This document shows, piece by piece, positions 59,496 through 64,000 of a stretch of DNA of 64,000 nucleotides. The stretch spans positions 415,572 through 479,571 of the forward strand of contig NW_005198537.1 in NCBI RefSeq assembly GCF_000372725.1, given 5' to 3'. The position numbers and the translations under genes were made by a program. The stretch comes from Emiliania huxleyi CCMP1516 (Eukaryota; Haptophyta; Isochrysidales; Noelaerhabdaceae). Within the stretch, counting starts at the first letter, position 1; every line of letters begins with the position of its first letter. Below the pieces are notes generated by a model. That model had not been told where the DNA came from and ran no database searches. It saw nothing but the letters and a program-made list of their open reading frames with translations.

Positions 59496-62400
59496 ATGCC
59501 TCGAAGGCCCCGGCCGCAGGTCGTCTTGACCGTTGCCCTGTTGGCACAGCACGGGGGTGTAGCCGCGAGCAGCACGGCGCACGAGCTGCCTCTCGCCTCG
59601 CTGCCGGGGCCGCCACCGCCGCCGCCGCCGCCACTGCCGTCGCTGCCGGGGCATTGGCCCTCGCCGTCTCCGCCGCCACCCTCGCCGCCACCCACTGACT
59701 CCTCGACTGAGCCGTCGCTGCACCCTGGCGCCGCATTGTCAATGGCGCCGCTGCGAGTTGTGCGCCCCTTTGCCACACATGACTGGTCAAAGCTGCTCTA
59801 TTCGTTCGATCGCTGGGACGAGGTCGTTCCCTGCGCTAGCGGTGCTGCTGCCGCGGGGCCGCTTCCCCGCCCAGAGCTGGTGCTTTACTATTCGAGGAGC
59901 ATCCGTGAGCTCAGACACGCAGCGATTTGGCCGTCTGTCCAGGCCTTACTCGGTGACTCATCGGCCAGGCCGTGGAGGTCCTGCTTCAGCTCAGCCTCGC
60001 TGCTGTGTGCAAACTTGACAAAGGCACAGGATAAATACATGCCTTCCAAGGCGGGCTCAGACGTCGCGTGGAACTCGGGCCCGAATGTGCAATTCTATCG
60101 CATGCTCAGGCACTACTCGGCTCAGCCGCACGGACGCGTCGTCTACTTCATGGAGCCCGACAGCGTTCCAATGTGGCACCGCGCCTGCACACACCGGCCA
60201 CTGCCGTCCCTCCCCCCCTCTCCCTCTCCCTTCTCCCTCACCCTCACCCTCACCCTCACCCTCTCCCTAGTCGGCTTTTACCCCGCCTGTCCGCAGGTTG
60301 GAGTACTGGCTCGATCGACTGCTGCGCGACATCGAATATCGGAGGCCCTTCTCTGTCCTCGGCTCTGTCTACACCGGCTCCAACTGGGACTCCTTCTCCG
60401 ACAATGAGGTGCCAGCTCCTCTTCGGCGCCATCTGAACGGCAACGCGGTTTACAACGTGTCTCACCCCTTCCTCACCGAGATGCTCTCACGCTTCAACGA
60501 GGAGTCTTGGAGGACGGCCAAGCATTCCTCCTTCGACGTGGAACTGTCCGAGGTTATCTTTCGGGACAACAATGCCAGCATGGACGTGGCGGCGCAGGTG
60601 TACGGCTACAAAACCACGCCTCTCATTTCCAACCTCGCCGCGACGCTGACCCTCCCGCGCGACATCGCCGACACGGCCATACTCGTCCACGGAGCTGTCT
60701 ATCTGCAGGAGTGGCCGAGGCCCGGCTGCCCGCGAGCCGCGCGGACCGCATACCCGCAGAAGATGCTCAGCGCGAACGCAAACACCTCTCTCTCCCTCCT
60801 CGTCTCGGACTTCGGCAACGGTGGCATCGACAGGCTCCTCGCGAGCTTGCTTTTGGCAGAGGAGCATCTCGCGCACCCATCGTGCACGGGCTCCTCCCTC
60901 CCGTTCAGCCGCATCGTCGTGAGCACTCACGACAAGGCATCGGCGGCAAAGGTGACGCGATCGTTTTCGGCAGCCGGTCCGAGTGGTCACCACTTCCGGC
61001 TTTGCCCTAGCGCTCTCCGGTTCACCGGCAACCAACACGGTTTGGGCATCTGCGACGACTCCTCTCGTTTCGGTGTCCCTGTGGAGGTGGAGGTGCGCGA
61101 CACGAGGCAGTCGGCGTGGTGGGACATCTGCAGGGCGAACATCAGCACAGAGTGGTTCATGCAAGTGACATCCGATTTCACACTCGTGAGAAATTTCAAG
61201 CTGCCCGTCGACACAGACACGACGGCGACCCAGCTGCTCCCAGTCAACCCCTTTCTGGACTTCGACTCCCAGTACTGTGGCCGCGAATGCCGTGAGGAGG
61301 TGGAGCGCGTGCGTGCGGCCATTCTGCCGACCGCGAACAGGCATTACTTGCAGGCGCACACCGTCTACCGCACCGACATAACCTCCGAGTTCTGCGACGC
61401 GCTAGAGGCGGCCAACACGCGCCTGCTGGATCCTGTCGACCCGACGCCCACCGCGTATTTCGCCTACATGCAGCGGGTCATCGGAGACTTACCGTCTCCG
61501 TTCTCACCGCCACCCTCACCGGCGCCACCATCTCCGCCGCCGCCGCCTCCTCCTCCCTGGCCATTCGGCTCGTCATCGCTCGCCGTACCACCGCGCATGC
61601 CGTCTCCGCCACCTGCCCTACCGTCCCAATCCGAGCCGTTGTGCGCGGGCCAGCCGGACCCGCCGCGGTGCGACCTCAAAGTGGTCAGATCGGCATGCTC
61701 ACGCCAGGATGTCGTCGGGAGGCACTTTCGTCGTGTCTGCAGGCTGGCGTGCAACACTTGCGCTCCCGAGGAGTTTCAGATTGGCGAGAGCACCCGCGAT
61801 CGGTGGTCGGCGCTTTGGACGTACCACAGTCGCGACGACGGCACCGTCTACATGCTGTACGATCAGCTGCGCTACTTCCTCGTCAAGGGACTTGTTGGCT
61901 CCGCGTCGCCCCCGCCGTGCGAGGACTCGGCCGACTATACCGCTTGCCCGTGCCGTTTCCCTTTCTTCCACGACAACGAGTACCGCACGGAGTGCGCCAT
62001 CATGGGGGAGAGCCCATACCTGACCTGCCCGACCTCGCTTCCTAATGTGCGCCCCTCGCCCTTGCAACAGCCCTCCCGCCCCTCGTCCTCTCACGCCCCC
62101 CTCTCGTCTGGTAGACCCTCGAGCACTCGCCGGAGGCTGGTGACTGGCGCTTCTGCACGCAAGCGGATTTGACGGGGGAGGAGGAGAGGGCGGGGGAGCA
62201 TGGGGGGGAGGAGGAGGAGAGGAATGGCGCGGTGATGAGGCAGCTGAGAGAGGCGGCTCGCTGGGAGTCGAGTGGGGTGCTGCAAAGGCTCCTTGCTCCA
62301 CCTCATACAAAACGCCACGTGCGACGGCTGAACAACGAGTCAAGCCCTATCGTGAGCTGGTCGCCCTCCCCGCCGCCGCTCATCATCCTGGAGATACCAG

Positions 62401-64000
62401 AGAGCGAATCGCCTAGTCCACCGCCTCCAAGCCCACCTCCACCCTCGCCGCCGCCGCCCTCGCCGCCGCCGCCCTCGTTACCTCCGCCACCCTCGCCACC
62501 GCCCTCACCGCCGCCGCCCTCACCACCACCTCCACCCTCGCCGCCGCTGCCCCCGCCCCCAAGCCCGCCGCCCCCGAGTCCACCGCCACCCTCGCCGCCG
62601 CCCCCGACCCCGCCGCCACCCTCGCCGCCTCCGCCGCCCTGCGTCTGCTCGCCCTACTACGACCTGAAGCGCGGCCTCGCAAGCTCGCTCACCTTCTTGA
62701 ACAACACCAACGCGCTCTTTCACACCCTCCAGACCAGCTCCGCCTGGCCGCTCAGCCTCCCCGTGTACGACCCGGCGTGGGGCTGCGCCTGCGAGAGCGC
62801 CGAGGACCGCCCCGTCTGGCTCGCCGCCCTCGACCTGTGCTTTTGGGTGGACAGCATCAACGCGACGCAGCGAGAAGCACTCTTTGGCGGCTCGGGGCAG
62901 CTGCAGCAGGCGTACGAGCGCGCCTGCGCCGCCTTCGCGCCGGGCGAGCAGGTCAACGAGTACTACCACCACGTCCGCCTGTGCGCCACGCCCGCTTTTG
63001 TGCGCGACCTCTACTACCTCGCCAGCAAGGAGTACTGCGTGCCCGACGAAGCCAACAGCTTCCAGCTCTACCCACGCCTCGCCCGCGACGGCGCCTTGAT
63101 GTGCGGCACCGACATCGGCCCGATCGGGACCACGCAGAGCAACGAGGAGGCGGAGTGCCCCTGCAATATCTTCTTCGACTACGACGCGCTGGCTAACTCC
63201 TCGTTGACCGCGCTCGACAGCGTCAGCACCTTCTACGCCGTGGTCGGCCAGCCCAACAGCTCGTGGCCGGTGCGGCGGCCACGCACGCGCGACGGCGAGT
63301 GCGCGTGCGACGACCCCGACTTCCGGCCGGTGTGGCTGGCGCCGATCGACATGTGCGACCACTACGCCCGCCAGCCGCCCGAGGTGCAGGCGCTGCTCCT
63401 GCCGCCCGACCCAGAGGCGCAGGCGGTGTACGAGAGGGCGTGCCTGGGGTTGTCGAGAGAGGAGCAGAACCGCGACTTCATGCACGTCAAGTTCTGCGCG
63501 GTCCGCACGTTCATCACCGACATCTTCTACGAGCACGACTACTGCCAGAGGCCCGACGAGCTCGGCCAGCTGATTCCGAGGACTGCGCCAGACGGGCTGC
63601 TCTTCTGCCAGGGTCTCATACCCTCGCCGTTGCCGCCGCCGCCCTCGCCGCCGCTGCCCTCGTTACCTCCTCCACCCTCGCCGCCACCGCCCTCGTTACC
63701 TCCACCCTCATCGCCACCGCCCTCGCCGCCGCCGCCCTCGCCGCCGCCGCCCTCGTTACCTCCACCCTCATCGCCACCGCCCTCGCCGCCGCCCCCCTCG
63801 TTCCCACCTTCACCCTCGCCGCCACCGCCCTCACCGCCGCCCCCCTCACCGCCACTGCCCTCGCCGCCCCCCCCCTCGTTACCACCTCCACCCTCGCCGC
63901 CACCGCCCTCGCCGCCGCCACCGGCGTTACCTCCACCCTCGCCGCCACCGCCCTCGCCGCCGCCGCCGTCGCCGCCGCCGCCGTCGCCACCGCCACCGTC
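59496..64000 (+). CDS. large secreted modular protein: GT-like, ShK, FN2, Pro-rich and duplicated Cys-rich module (runs off window)
   Basis: Exons 59496-60175, 60297-62046 and 62136-64000+ join in phase (VPMW|LEYWLDRLL, SLPN|AGDWRFCT). A signal peptide (VVLTVALLAQHGGVAAS) is followed by a Pro-rich stretch. A glycosyltransferase-like region covers ~100-600 (VVYFMEPDSVPM, FSVLGSVYTGSNWDSF, RRHLNGNAVYNVS). A ShK-like Cys segment (RVCRLACNTC) and a fibronectin type II-like domain (CPCRFPFFHDNEYRTEC...GDWRFC) come next, then (SPPPP)n spacers. Two tandem ~150-residue Cys-rich modules follow (RPVWLAALDLC/RPVWLAPIDMC; HVRLCATPAFVRDLYY/HVKFCAVRTFITDIFY). A second (SPPPP)n tract runs off the window. 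This is typical of cell-surface hydroxyproline-rich glycoproteins. Intron 1 uses a GC donor. Confidence 0.7.

Overview
The window is nuclear DNA of a eukaryotic alga. It is very GC-rich and holds intron-bearing genes on both strands, short intergenic spacers, (SPPPP)n extracellular proteins, a tRNA gene lacking an encoded CCA, and many small DNA transposons and truncated retroposons. Three proteins have signal-plus-transit type presequences (a thylakoid-lumen SnoaL-like protein, a START-like protein and a plastid fibrillin), which points to a plastid behind extra membranes. Together with frequent GC-AG introns this fits a haptophyte best. A pelagophyte or another secondary-plastid alga is not excluded; the assignment is inference.

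Layout. 0-7 kb: 5' part of a DExH RNA helicase sharing a 101-bp divergent promoter with a PUB-domain protein, a plastid-lumen SnoaL-like protein and an alpha/beta hydrolase. 7-9.5 kb: gene-poor, with a GC-rich inverted-repeat element. 9.5-15 kb: a TPR+FAD oxidoreductase in six exons, two small proteins and a membrane-anchored SGNH hydrolase. 15-18.4 kb: repeats, including a 929-bp MITE inside a truncated retroposon, and the first copy of a ~1.1-kb repeat. 18.4-25 kb: a plastid START-like protein, an unknown two-exon gene and a nine-exon chorein/VPS13-like gene, the last flanked by inverted copies of a ~130-bp repeat. 26-35.6 kb: a predicted GT25-glycosyltransferase-sulfotransferase fusion of ~1331 aa, an APH-like kinase, a syntaxin-6 N-domain membrane protein and a DUF268 protein. 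35.6-37 kb: nested transposons. 37-47 kb: a small SWxxKFE-repeat protein, a Pumilio protein, an internally duplicated membrane protein and a CaMK-like kinase of ~1122 aa. 47-56.5 kb: a MITE, the second ~1.1-kb repeat copy, a 'GLVGQ' protein, a basic domain protein, tRNA-Gly(CCC), an mL50-like protein, a FAM50/XAP5-like protein and a broken gene carrying a hAT-like MITE. 56.8-64 kb: plastid fibrillin, a zinc-binding protein and a large secreted modular protein that runs off the end.

There is no operon or evident gene cluster. Themes are plastid function, secretory-pathway glycan modification (GT/sulfotransferase, SGNH, DUF268, the modular glycoprotein) and RNA control. The two most unusual signals are the intron biology (abundant GC donors, ~65-85-nt introns, direct repeats at both splice sites including one perfect 37-bp pair) and the multimodular carbohydrate/matrix proteins, one with an unfamiliar duplicated Cys-rich module. 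Exon boundaries were worked out by hand from reading-frame phase and protein continuity; none is confirmed by transcripts.
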